Assembly (NCBI RefSeq): GCF_001021505.1
Contig: NZ_LDPO01000019.1
Coordinates: 1 to 64,000, forward strand
DNA length: 64,000 nucleotides
Source: Mycolicibacter heraklionensis
GTDB taxonomy: Bacteria; Actinomycetota; Actinomycetes; Mycobacteriales; Mycobacteriaceae
Direction: 5' to 3'
Shown one piece after another: positions 56,810-64,000 of the stretch. The notes beneath the pieces were generated by a model that saw nothing but the letters and a program-made list of their open reading frames with translations, ran no database searches and was not told where the DNA came from. Position numbers and translations under genes: made by a program. Positions within the stretch are counted from its first letter, which is position 1. Every line of letters starts with the position of its first letter.

Positions 56810-56821
56810 GCCGTGCCAGCA
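56781..56821. repeat. 41-bp direct repeat, copy 1 (end of the hydrolase gene)
   Basis: This is the 3' end of the hydrolase gene, including its stop. It is identical to 57732-57772 at 37 of 41 positions, 951 bases away in the same orientation. Confidence 0.85.
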
Positions 56822-57668
56822 GCCAGCCGACCTGATCGGCGATGATCTGGGTTGAACGGCTGCTGACGAACGGTTCGAAGTGATCGACGTCGTAGTTCTT
56901 CCGGGTCGCCCGTGGCGCCCGCTGGGCGAGGCGATCGATGGCCCGCGCTGACACCGTGATGTCTCTGTCGCCGGCCTGAATCAGCACCGGGCAGGTGAGC
57001 TTTGCCGCCTGCGTGACCGGACGCCACAGCGGTAACGGCAGTGCCAGGCCGGCATGCACTTCGTTGCGCCAACCGGGTGTCACCACCGACAGAAATCCCT
57101 CCAACTCACCGGGGAAGGTGAGTCCGGCGTGGTCCCCCGGGGCGCCGGCCACCGGTACCAGCGCATCTCGCATCGCCTGGACCATCAGCCACAGTGCATT
57201 GCCGGGCTGGTTTCGCAGCCCGTGGACTGTCCGCCATCTGCCGTCGAGGAAGGGGCAGAGCAGGATCGCGCCCGCCACACGCTGATCGGTGACGGCTGCC
57301 TCCACCGCGGTGCCACCGCTCAGCGAGTAGCCCCACAGGATGATTTGGTCGGGATCAACGCCATCGAGGGTTCGTGCGAAGGCAATAGCTGCCAACCGGT
57401 CCTCGAGCTGCTCTGAGGTTCGAATACGTTGCCGGGGTTCGCCGTTCGAATCGCCCAGAAAGCGGTGGTCATAGACGAGCACCGCGACGCCGGCTTGCGC
57501 CAGCGCCTCGGCGTAGCCGGGCAGTCCATCGTGGCGCGTCAGCCCGAAGCCGTGAGCCATCACGACGCAGGGGATGTCGCCGGAGGCATCGCTCGGGCGA
57601 TAGAGCCAGCCCGCGCAAGGCGTTCCAGCGGAGAGGAAGGTGACATCCGCTCGCTTCATGGACCGCAA
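56781..57668 (-). CDS. Alpha/beta hydrolase (dienelactone-hydrolase/YcjY-like)
   Basis: The 295-residue protein has the oxyanion region VVMAHGFGLTRHDG, the nucleophile elbow GYSLSGG (Ser near residue 116), an acid in QAGDRDITV, and a His in DVDHFEPF. A TTG at 57668 with GGAGG nine bases before it is the better-supported start; ATG 57659 is the alternative. No signal peptide. It is not HsaD: it lacks HsaD's GNSLGGG context and ring-product pocket features. The substrate is unknown. Its last 13 codons are duplicated at 57732-57772. Confidence 0.85.
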   Translation of the reverse strand: MRSMKRADVTFLSAGTPCAGWLYRPSDASGDIPCVVMAHGFGLTRHDGLPGYAEALAQAGVAVLVYDHRFLGDSNGEPRQRIRTSEQLEDRLAAIAFARTLDGVDPDQIILWGYSLSGGTAVEAAVTDQRVAGAILLCPFLDGRWRTVHGLRNQPGNALWLMVQAMRDALVPVAGAPGDHAGLTFPGELEGFLSVVTPGWRNEVHAGLALPLPLWRPVTQAAKLTCPVLIQAGDRDITVSARAIDRLAQRAPRATRKNYDVDHFEPFVSSRSTQIIADQVGWLLARLTIAGEPPR

Positions 57669-57731
57669 TCTAGCTGACCTCCGGCGCTGACGTCGCCCGA
57701 ATCGACTGGCGCCCGGGGCTGGCTTACACCC

Positions 57732-57772
57732 TCAGCGCAGGCGTTCGCCGGCGATCATGAGCCGTGCCAGCA
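57732..57772 (-). pseudogene. 41-bp direct repeat, copy 2: remnant of a second hydrolase 3' end
   Basis: Read on the minus strand it encodes MLARLMIAGERLR-stop, against LLARLTIAGEPPR-stop in the intact hydrolase. It lies across the stop of the gene at 57755 in another frame. It looks like the tail of a lost tandem hydrolase copy. Confidence 0.6.
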
Positions 57773-59029
57773 TCGCTGGTGCTCGGCGTGGGTGCGCAGA
57801 TACGCGCCGGGGGAGTAGAACTCGTCGTAGAAGTCGGTGTCCAGGTGCTGGGCCTGCAAGTACATCAGCACGTGCACGGTCGGGACGGTGCCGGGCAGCT
57901 TGCCGAAGGTGTCGTAGATGTAGGACGCCTCGCAGGTGACCAGTTCGGCGATGCCGTCCGGTGCCAGCGCCGAACCGCGCACGGCCGGACTGTCCGACCA
58001 CGGACCTGGCGTATCACGGTGGGACGGTCCACCCGGACCGAACTTCCGGGCGATCAGCTTGCGCACGCCCTCGGCAACGGAGGCGACATGCGGCGGGCTG
58101 AGCGTTTCGAAGTGGCCGGGTAACCCGGTGACATTCGGGAACGGCCAGCGCGGATCGGTGTCGGCGACGAATCCCAGTCCGGGTGCTCGCGGGTCACCGG
58201 AGCCGCCCAGCACCGACAGCCGGTCCAGGCCGTCGAAGATCCAGCCGCCCAAGCCCATCGCCTGCAAGCCCAGCGCCCCATTGTGGGCCGCGATGGACAA
58301 CTCGGCGCTGGCCTCGGTGAGGGTGTACTGCTCCACGAACGACAGCGGTATGGGATCGTCGGCATGCGCCAAACCGGAGAACGCTTGCACTCCCGGGATG
58401 TCGCGGCCGTTGACGTCATCGCGGACCGGATAGCCGTTGGCGGCGAAGAACCACAGATTCTCCAGCAGGTGCTCGGCCAAGTCGGCCACGTTGAATGCCA
58501 GCAGGCTGCCGGGGTGGTTGCCGATCCAGGTGTTGTGACCCTCCATGTAGGGCTCTTCGGCGGGCAGCTCCAGGCGGGTATCCGAAAGTCGCACATAGGA
58601 ATCGGCGGTGTGGCCGATCCATTCTTCGATGGTGTCGAACGCTCTCGGTTCCTGGTCGCGCGTGGGCAGCAGGTAGCAGCCGGAGTCGTCGGTGAAGAAC
58701 AGTTGGCTGGTGTGAAAGCCCGCCGCCGACGGCATGGCCCGCCCGGTGGCGCTGCCGGGGTAGCTCGGCAGCGCCGGGGCGTAGCGGGGATGGTGCGCGA
58801 TGCCGTCGTGCCACCCGGTGACGCCGGCCATCAGCGACAGCAGCAGCGCCCGTTCCACCTCGGACAGCGGCTGCACCGGACGGCGGCTGGTGTAGGCCAG
58901 CGCACCGGCCGGAATGGCGCCGCCCACCGGGAAGCGCCGTGACCGGCGTCCGGTGATCGCGGCGAACAGCCCGAAACCGGTCGCCTGCGCCAGCGCGGCC
59001 CGTTCGTGGTCACTGATCACCAGGGCCAT
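57755..59029 (-). CDS. Unrecognised 424-residue protein, possibly nitroreductase-like
   Basis: The protein starts at the ATG complementing 59027-59029 and has no signal peptide or membrane helix. Early ITGRRSRRFPVGG, a helix SEVERALLLSLMAG, and later AAHNGALGLQAMGLGGWIFDG recall the arginine-rich start and the AAxNxxLxAxxLGLG helix of nitroreductase-fold or SagB-like proteins. This is an inference from a few residues. It has several His/Trp-rich stretches (YMEGHNTWIGNHPG, THAEHQRCWHG). It starts nine bases after the hemophore-like gene on the same strand, so the two probably form an operon. Confidence 0.6.
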   Translation of the reverse strand: MALVISDHERAALAQATGFGLFAAITGRRSRRFPVGGAIPAGALAYTSRRPVQPLSEVERALLLSLMAGVTGWHDGIAHHPRYAPALPSYPGSATGRAMPSAAGFHTSQLFFTDDSGCYLLPTRDQEPRAFDTIEEWIGHTADSYVRLSDTRLELPAEEPYMEGHNTWIGNHPGSLLAFNVADLAEHLLENLWFFAANGYPVRDDVNGRDIPGVQAFSGLAHADDPIPLSFVEQYTLTEASAELSIAAHNGALGLQAMGLGGWIFDGLDRLSVLGGSGDPRAPGLGFVADTDPRWPFPNVTGLPGHFETLSPPHVASVAEGVRKLIARKFGPGGPSHRDTPGPWSDSPAVRGSALAPDGIAELVTCEASYIYDTFGKLPGTVPTVHVLMYLQAQHLDTDFYDEFYSPGAYLRTHAEHQRCWHGS

Positions 59030-59038
59030 GGCCCGGAC

Positions 59039-59491
59039 CTACTTGCTGACGGTCTCCAGCAGCGTGGCCAGCTGGGTCGGCGAGACCGCGATCCCGCACT
59101 GGCTCTTCAGGTCGGTGAGCGGCTGGGCGATGCCCTGCAGGGTCGACAGCTGGTCGAGGTGGCCGATGAAGTAGCCCTGCACCGAGGACTTGGCCTGCTC
59201 CGCGGGCATGGTGGCCGCCGAGGTCAGCACGTCGTTGGCCTCGGGGTGCTCGCTGAGGAATCCACCGGCCTGGCTCAGCACGCCACTGGCAGTGCTGGCG
59301 AGCCCGGCGGCCGTGCAGGCGGCGGGTGCGGCGTCGGCCGGCGTGCTGGTCGTCAGCGTCGATGCGGCCACCGCACCAAGGATGCCGACGGCTGCCGCGC
59401 CGAGCGCGAGGCGGTTCAGCGAGCCTCGACGGAGGAGAGGCGATGCTGGGACCGCCGCGAGAACAGGGTCAGAAGTCGTGGTAATGCGCAT
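59039..59491 (-). CDS. Secreted hemophore-like haem-binding protein
   Basis: The 150-residue product starts at the ATG complementing 59489-59491 after AAGGGA. A long N-region leads to a hydrophobic signal segment (LALGAAAVGILGAVAAS), with cleavage near ADA-APA. The mature part is small and helical, with Cys59 and Cys132 likely joined. The pattern GYFIGHLDQLSTLQGIAQPL-x-x-L-x-x-x-C matches the mycobacterial haemophore (Rv0203-like) family that carries haem outside the cell. Together with mhuD at 10 kb it suggests haem-iron use, but the two loci are far apart. Confidence 0.8.
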   Translation of the reverse strand: MRITTTSDPVLAAVPASPLLRRGSLNRLALGAAAVGILGAVAASTLTTSTPADAAPAACTAAGLASTASGVLSQAGGFLSEHPEANDVLTSAATMPAEQAKSSVQGYFIGHLDQLSTLQGIAQPLTDLKSQCGIAVSPTQLATLLETVSK

Positions 59492-59536
59492 AGCAGTGGT
59501 CCCTTCGATCAGGTATTTCCAGCTTGGAAGGTAAAC

Positions 59537-60703
59537 CTACCGGAGCGGCAGCCAACCGCGGAGCCGGCGCAGTGCTTCGTCGATGTCGGCGGTGGGGCCG
59601 GCGAACGACAGCCGGACGAAGGTGTTGCCGCGTTCGGTGTCGAAGTCGACGCCCGGCGCCAGCGCCAGACCGGTGTCGGCCAGCAGGCGCGCGCAGAACG
59701 CCAGCGAGTCGTCGGTGTGCTCCGCGACGTCGGCGTAGACATAGAACGCCCCGTCGGTGGGCGCCAACTTCTCGATGCCCATGCTCCGCAGCCCGCCCAG
59801 CAGCAGCTCGCGGTTGGCGGCGTAATGCCGCAGGTGGCCTTGCGCTTCGGCGATCGCCTCCGGCGTGAACGCGGCGACCGCGGCGTACTGGGCCAGCACC
59901 GGAGGGCAGATGGTGAAGTTACCGGTCAGGCAGTCCACCGCCCGGCGCAGTGCCGGCGGCACCAGCAGCCAGCCCAGTCGCCAGCCGGTCATCGCGAAGT
60001 ACTTGGAGAAGCTGTTGGCCACCACCGCGTTGCGAGAGGTCTCCCACGCGCAGCTGGTCTGCGGGGCGCAATCGTAAACCAGGCCGTGGTAGACCTCATC
60101 GCTGATCAGTCGCACCCCGGCGGCGTCGCACCAGGCGGCGATCGCGGCCAGCTCCGCCGGCGCCAGCACCGTGCCGGTCGGGTTGGCCGGGCTGGCGACG
60201 ATCACCCCGGCCAGGGGCCCTTCGATCTCGGCCAACATCGCCGCGGTGGGCTGGAAGCGGGTCTCGGGGCCGCACGGGATCTCGACCACCTCGCAGCCCA
60301 GCGCGGTCAGGATGTTGCGGTAACAGGGATAACCGGGGCTGGCGATCGCCACCCGGTCGCCGGCGTCGAAGCAGGCCAGAAACGCCAGCAGGAAGCCGCC
60401 CGACGAGCCGGTGGTGACCACCACGTCGTCGGGGTCGACGGACAGCCCGTAGCGATCGGCGTACGAGCCGGCAATGGCCGAGCGCAGCTCCGGGATGCCC
60501 AGTGCGACGGTGTAGCCCAGTTCGTTGGTCTGTAGTGCCGCCGCGGCGGCGGCACGCACCGGTTCGGGGGCTCCCACACTGGGCTGGCCGGCCGACAGGT
60601 TCACCAAATCGCCATGGCTGCGTTGGCGTTCGGCGGCGGCCAGCCACACGTCCATCACATGGAACGGCGGGATGCCGGCGCGCAATGCGACGCGATCGGT
60701 CAT
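59537..60703 (-). CDS. aspB: PLP-dependent aminotransferase AspB (class I)
   Basis: The 388 residues match Rv3565. The fold-type I aminotransferase motifs are VVTTGSSGGFLLAF, ASPANPTGTVL, ISDEVYHGL, and the PLP-lysine in NSFSKYFAMTGWRLGW, with the final Arg in NTFVRLSF. The name aspB is inherited; the true amino donor is not proven. ATG 60703 overlaps the lipase stop as ATGA, so it is the last gene of a five-gene coupled operon that includes fadE32 and fadE33. Confidence 0.93.
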   Translation of the reverse strand: MTDRVALRAGIPPFHVMDVWLAAAERQRSHGDLVNLSAGQPSVGAPEPVRAAAAAALQTNELGYTVALGIPELRSAIAGSYADRYGLSVDPDDVVVTTGSSGGFLLAFLACFDAGDRVAIASPGYPCYRNILTALGCEVVEIPCGPETRFQPTAAMLAEIEGPLAGVIVASPANPTGTVLAPAELAAIAAWCDAAGVRLISDEVYHGLVYDCAPQTSCAWETSRNAVVANSFSKYFAMTGWRLGWLLVPPALRRAVDCLTGNFTICPPVLAQYAAVAAFTPEAIAEAQGHLRHYAANRELLLGGLRSMGIEKLAPTDGAFYVYADVAEHTDDSLAFCARLLADTGLALAPGVDFDTERGNTFVRLSFAGPTADIDEALRRLRGWLPLR

Positions 60704-61905
60704 GGGTTTTCCTCCGTCATGACGCGTTGCAGGAAGCGGGTGGAGTCGGGCATCGAGGCGATCACGGTGCCGGAATGGTCCTGATCGGGGTACAGGTGCA
60801 ACTCCACGTCCTGATGATTGTCGACGAGCTGCTGGTGCAGGGTCTGGGTGGACAGCGGGGGCACGTCGGTGTCGAGCAGGCCCTGGCCCAGGAAGATGGG
60901 CCGATCGTAGCCCTCGACGGGGGTGCCCAGGAAGTTGTCGAGTGCGCTCTGGATGCCCGGCAGCGTGTCGATCCGGGCACTGAACAACTCATTGATACCG
61001 GTGTCGGCCACCTGCTGGTCCAGCGCGGGTTTGCACAGCGACTGCGCGAGGTCGGTCAAGGCTCGCCCCCGCGGCGTCAGCACCTGGTCGACGCCCAGGT
61101 CGGGACGCGCCTCGCGCAGGGCGGCAAGGATATACGAGGTGTAGCTGATCGCCGCCGGCGGCGTCGGGCGCGACGGCAGATCGGGACCGGCCTGCATGAC
61201 CACTCGTTCGATGTTGGCCGGAGTCCCGGTGGCCACGACGCCGCGGTAGTCCAGGCCGGTGCCGGCGGTGAGCCTGGTGGCCCACCAGGCACTGCTGATG
61301 GCCGCGCCGCCGCCCTGGGATTGGCCGACGATCGCCCATTTGGGGGACAGCGGCAGATCCATCTGGTGGACGGCTCGTACGGAGTCGATCACCGAGTGCG
61401 CTTCGGTGGCGCTGTTGAGATAGCTCATCAGCCCCGGCGTGCCGAGCCCGACGTAATCCGTGCCGACCACCGCATAGCCCTGGTCGAGCCAGTGCGACAG
61501 GTATTCGTTGTCGCGGGTGCTGCGCGGGCGGGCCGACGGGGTGCAGTCGTCGCCGAGACCGACGGTGCCGTGCGCCCAGGCGATCAGCGGCCATCCGGTC
61601 GCCGGCGGTGTACCGCGCGGCACAAAGACCGCGGCGGTGCTGACCGCAGGCCGGCCGTGCTGGTCGGGCGTGGCGTACAGGATCCGGAATGCCTTGGCGG
61701 CGCCGGTCACTGACAGCGCCGGGTCGAGCGGGACCGAGGTGATCAGCTCGCCCTCGGCGGGAATGCTGCCGGCGTACGTACGCGCGTCCAGTCCCGACCA
61801 CCGCGGTCCCGGTTCAGCGGCGGCCGGTGCGGCCAGCGCCAGGACCACCAGCCCGACCGACAGCGAGGTCGTCGCCAGAAGGCGACCGCGGTGAGCCGAA
61901 CTCAC
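60700..61905 (-). CDS. Secreted lipase (LIP family)
   Basis: The 401-residue protein starts at the GTG complementing 61903-61905 and has a signal peptide (LLATTSLSVGLVVLALAAPA, cleavage near AAA-EPG). The secretory-lipase fold shows AWAHGTVGLGDDC, the nucleophile elbow VGQSQGGGAA (Ser), an acid in GLLDTDVPP, and a His in PDQDHSGT. It would hydrolyse triacylglycerol or other esters outside the cell. It overlaps both neighbours by four bases (GTGA and ATGA). M. tuberculosis has no such gene between aspB and fadE33. Confidence 0.88.
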   Translation of the reverse strand: MSSAHRGRLLATTSLSVGLVVLALAAPAAAEPGPRWSGLDARTYAGSIPAEGELITSVPLDPALSVTGAAKAFRILYATPDQHGRPAVSTAAVFVPRGTPPATGWPLIAWAHGTVGLGDDCTPSARPRSTRDNEYLSHWLDQGYAVVGTDYVGLGTPGLMSYLNSATEAHSVIDSVRAVHQMDLPLSPKWAIVGQSQGGGAAISSAWWATRLTAGTGLDYRGVVATGTPANIERVVMQAGPDLPSRPTPPAAISYTSYILAALREARPDLGVDQVLTPRGRALTDLAQSLCKPALDQQVADTGINELFSARIDTLPGIQSALDNFLGTPVEGYDRPIFLGQGLLDTDVPPLSTQTLHQQLVDNHQDVELHLYPDQDHSGTVIASMPDSTRFLQRVMTEENP

Positions 61906-62888
61906 CTGTTCAAGCCGAGGAAGGTGAACGGCTCGGCGACTTCGAAGTCCGCCGACGTCTCACCGGCGAAGATGTTGCTGTCGTCGGAGCCGAGGTCGAG
62001 CTTGCGCGCCGCGGCGCCCTCGCTGAAATCGAGCTTCTTCAGGTCCACCCAGAACACGTTGGGCGTCAACGCAGATTCGAAGAAGTACAGCTTGCGGGTG
62101 TGGTGGGCGACCGTGCGCCAGCGGGTCGAGGAGATATTCGGCTCGTCCGGTGTTGAGATGCCGAACGGCACCGACACGTTGCGCACCACACTGAGCACCG
62201 AGGCGAGTGCGATCTTCATGTCCTCGGATTTCGGTACCGCGTTGACGTAGAACGAAGCCCGCGCGAACCGGTCCGCGGCGCGATTGGTGCCCGGCAGCAT
62301 GACGGTGCCGCCGAGCTGTTCCCAGTAGGAATTGACCGCGAGCTGTTGGTCGAAAATCGGCGAGTTCGTCATCACCTGGTACTGGCGGCCGTGGTGGATG
62401 ACCTGTTTGCCGTCAACATATTCCACGATCGCACTGTCACCTTCGGCGTCCGACAGCGACAGGTGCAGGGTGGCCAGGCGGTTCTCGCCGGGCACGCCGT
62501 CGGTGACCACCGCGAACGGTTCGGCACTCAGCGCTGCGACGGCTTCGGCCACGGTGGCGAAGTTGTCCAGCACGTATTGCGCCCAGATGGAGATGCACAG
62601 GCCCGGCCCGCTGCCGTCGTATTCCGGGTACACGGATTCGGCCAGCCAGAGCAGGTTGGCGGACAAGCCGGCCTCGTTCAAACCGTCGGTGGTGCAGATG
62701 TCGTAGCCGGTGGCCACCACGCTGCCGTACTTCGCGGTCCATTCAATCGAGTTCGCCCCGGCCCGGCCGTCGCGCTTCACGCCTCGCGGCAACGACCACA
62801 GGTTGGTCGCCAAATCCAGCTTCCAGTCCATGGACCGCCCGGTGATGATGTTGCCGTTCGGGCCGAGGTAAACCAGTCGGGTGCACAT
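61902..62888 (-). CDS. Ntn hydrolase of the choloylglycine hydrolase/penicillin V acylase family
   Basis: The 328-residue protein starts at the ATG complementing 62886-62888 as MCTRLVYLG, so removal of Met leaves Cys as the N-terminal nucleophile. The family pattern continues with GRSMDWKLDLATNLW, GLNEAGLSANLLWL, LHLSLSDAEGDSAIVEYVDG and VMTNSPIFDQQL. These enzymes cleave amides such as conjugated bile acids, penicillin V or acyl-homoserine lactones. The true substrate here is unknown. No signal peptide is present. It starts 20 bases after the fadE33 stop. Confidence 0.9.
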   Translation of the reverse strand: MCTRLVYLGPNGNIITGRSMDWKLDLATNLWSLPRGVKRDGRAGANSIEWTAKYGSVVATGYDICTTDGLNEAGLSANLLWLAESVYPEYDGSGPGLCISIWAQYVLDNFATVAEAVAALSAEPFAVVTDGVPGENRLATLHLSLSDAEGDSAIVEYVDGKQVIHHGRQYQVMTNSPIFDQQLAVNSYWEQLGGTVMLPGTNRAADRFARASFYVNAVPKSEDMKIALASVLSVVRNVSVPFGISTPDEPNISSTRWRTVAHHTRKLYFFESALTPNVFWVDLKKLDFSEGAAARKLDLGSDDSNIFAGETSADFEVAEPFTFLGLNR

Positions 62889-62908
62889 GCGGCTACCGTA
62901 CGGGGCTG

Positions 62909-63865
62909 CTACAGCACCTCGGCCTGCAACCGGCGAAGATGCTGTGCCGGCGGGCCGAACAGCTGCGAACTGCCGTGCGCGCGTTTGAAGTACAGCTGGA
63001 TGTCGCTTTCCCAGGTGATCGCGATACCGCCGTGCAGCTGCACGGCTTCGCCGGCCACCTTGGAAAACGCCTCGCTGGCAACCACCCGCGCCAACGCCGC
63101 CGAGGTCCCCGAGGGCTCGGCGATCGCGTCCTCGACGACGGCGCGGGCGGCCGCCACGGCCACGTACAGGTCGGCCATCCGGTGTTTGAGGGCCTGGAAA
63201 CTGCCGATGGGCCGGCCGAACTGCACCCGGCTCTTGGTGTACTCCACGGTCAGCTCCAGGCAGCGGGCCGCGGCGCCGATCTGCTCGGCCGCCAACAGGA
63301 TCGCCGCGTAGTCCGCGATGCCCGGGTCGTCTCCGATCGGTGTGGTCGCGGTGGCGGTGATCCGGCCCAGGCGTCGGGTGGGGTCCATGGTGGCCACCGG
63401 CTCGGTGCTGAATTCGCTCCACCGGGTGAGCTGGCTGCCGTCGGTGCCGATAACGACGTCGGCTGCGCCCACCAGATCCCCGTTGGCCGCGTAGTCGTCG
63501 TCGAAGACGACAGCTCCGATCACACCGCCCGCTGCGAGCTGTTCCAACGCTTCGGCGTCGGGCTCGGGCGCGGCCAGCAGCGCCAGCTCGGCCAGGATCG
63601 TGCCCAGCAGTGGGGTGGGCACCAGTGCCTTGCCCAGTTCCTCGAGAACGACTGCGGCGTCGCCCAGTTCGCCCCCGGCACCGCCGAGCTCCTCGGGCAC
63701 CACCAGGGCGGCGGCGCCGACCTGCTCGCACAGCAGCTGCCACAGCGTCTCGTCGTAGCCGCGCTCGGACTCCATCGCCGCCCGTACCGCTTCGGGTGTG
63801 GCGTGCTTGTCGACCAGCGCGGCCACGGTCTGGCGCAGCAGGTCGCGTTCGTCGTTACGGGCCAC
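62909..63865 (-). CDS. fadE33: Acyl-CoA dehydrogenase FadE33
   Basis: The 318 residues equal M. tuberculosis FadE33 (Rv3564), a subunit of an alpha2beta2 acyl-CoA dehydrogenase acting in steroid ring C/D breakdown with FadE32. It has the flavin-binding ending VQFGRPIGSFQALKHRMADL and QLHGGIAITWESDIQLYFKRA, split across the C-terminal helical domain. The FAD-loop part is short, as expected for one of a pair. The GTG complementing 63863-63865 directly follows the fadE32 stop, so both are co-translated. Confidence 0.92.
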   Translation of the reverse strand: MARNDERDLLRQTVAALVDKHATPEAVRAAMESERGYDETLWQLLCEQVGAAALVVPEELGGAGGELGDAAVVLEELGKALVPTPLLGTILAELALLAAPEPDAEALEQLAAGGVIGAVVFDDDYAANGDLVGAADVVIGTDGSQLTRWSEFSTEPVATMDPTRRLGRITATATTPIGDDPGIADYAAILLAAEQIGAAARCLELTVEYTKSRVQFGRPIGSFQALKHRMADLYVAVAAARAVVEDAIAEPSGTSAALARVVASEAFSKVAGEAVQLHGGIAITWESDIQLYFKRAHGSSQLFGPPAQHLRRLQAEVL

Positions 63866-64000
63866 TTAGATCGCCTCCAACACTCGCCGCCGATGGGCGG
63901 TCGGATCACCCCAGGCCGGGCGCAGGGCCTGCACCCGCAGCAGCCACAGCGACAAGTCGCACTCGCTGGTGAAGCCGATGGCGCCGTGGGTCTGCAGCGC
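63866..64000 (-). CDS. fadE32: FadE32 acyl-CoA dehydrogenase, C-terminal 44 codons (partial)
   Basis: The minus-strand frame runs in from the window edge and ends with TAA at 63868-63866. It reads ALQTHGAIGFTSECDLSLWL then LRVQALRPAWGDPTAHRRRV, ending LEAI. The QTHGAIGFT motif is the C-terminal acyl-CoA dehydrogenase signature. By synteny this is fadE32, the partner subunit of FadE33. No base separates it from fadE33. Confidence 0.85.
   Translation of the reverse strand, partial: ALQTHGAIGFTSECDLSLWLLRVQALRPAWGDPTAHRRRVLEAI

Noticed and set aside
56781..57668. The hydrolase as a displaced HsaD
   Set aside because: The sequence has a GYSLSGG elbow and dienelactone-hydrolase-like layout. It does not show HsaD's HGGGPGA oxyanion segment or GNSLGGG elbow.

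Overview
The window is chromosomal DNA of a mycobacterium, probably a non-tuberculous species. GC is high, GTG starts are frequent, and genes are tightly packed with many ATGA/GTGA overlaps. The backbone follows the M. tuberculosis block that runs, in the reverse direction, from Rv3604c to Rv3563. In order it holds panC-panD-coaX-lysS-lsr2-clpC1, lpqF-mhuD-Rv3591c, mutY-canB, Rv3587c-radA-lpqE-carD-ispD-ispF-cysS-Rv3579c, arsB2-Rv3577, kstR-fadE34, Rv3572-kshB-hsaA-hsaC-hsaB, and aspB-fadE33-fadE32. Locus tags are recalled from established annotation; no search was run.

Layout. 0-5 kb: pantothenate/CoA synthesis and LysRS. 5-8.2 kb: the nucleoid protein Lsr2 and the ClpC1 unfoldase, with a ClgR-like palindrome upstream of clpC1. 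8.2-12.9 kb: a reductase-like protein, LpqF, the haem-degrading enzyme MhuD, a hydrolase, MutY and carbonic anhydrase. 12.9-18.1 kb: a lineage insertion with a NarL-type two-component system, a small unknown protein and an MmpL transporter. 18.1-27 kb: RadA, LpqE, CarD, IspD/F, an odd Gln/Met-rich secreted protein, CysRS, a SpoU methyltransferase and a secreted phosphodiesterase. 27-33.5 kb: an ArsB-like transporter, a metallo-hydrolase, an MFS transporter, and the cholesterol regulator KstR divergent from fadE34 with a perfect KstR operator between them. 33.6-52 kb: a large insertion carrying a glgE scar, glgB, pep2-treS, malQ, glgX/treX-treY-treZ and a fused nitrate reductase (nasN). 52-64 kb: the cholesterol locus resumes with kshB and hsaACB, then accessory genes, then an operon fadE32-fadE33-Ntn hydrolase-lipase-aspB.

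The most notable signals are differences from the expected backbone. disA (c-di-AMP synthase) is missing next to radA. hsaD and nat are missing from the hsa operon. glgE is reduced to a 97-codon open remnant directly before glgB, while TreS and Pep2, which make its substrate, stay intact beside it. A trehalose/glycogen gene set is gathered in one place inside the cholesterol locus. A 41-bp duplicated hydrolase end marks a rearrangement. An Ntn hydrolase and a secreted lipase are translationally coupled into the steroid-degradation acyl-CoA dehydrogenase operon. No insertion sequence, CRISPR array, tRNA or rRNA gene was recognised, and no gene-free stretch exceeds 300 bases.
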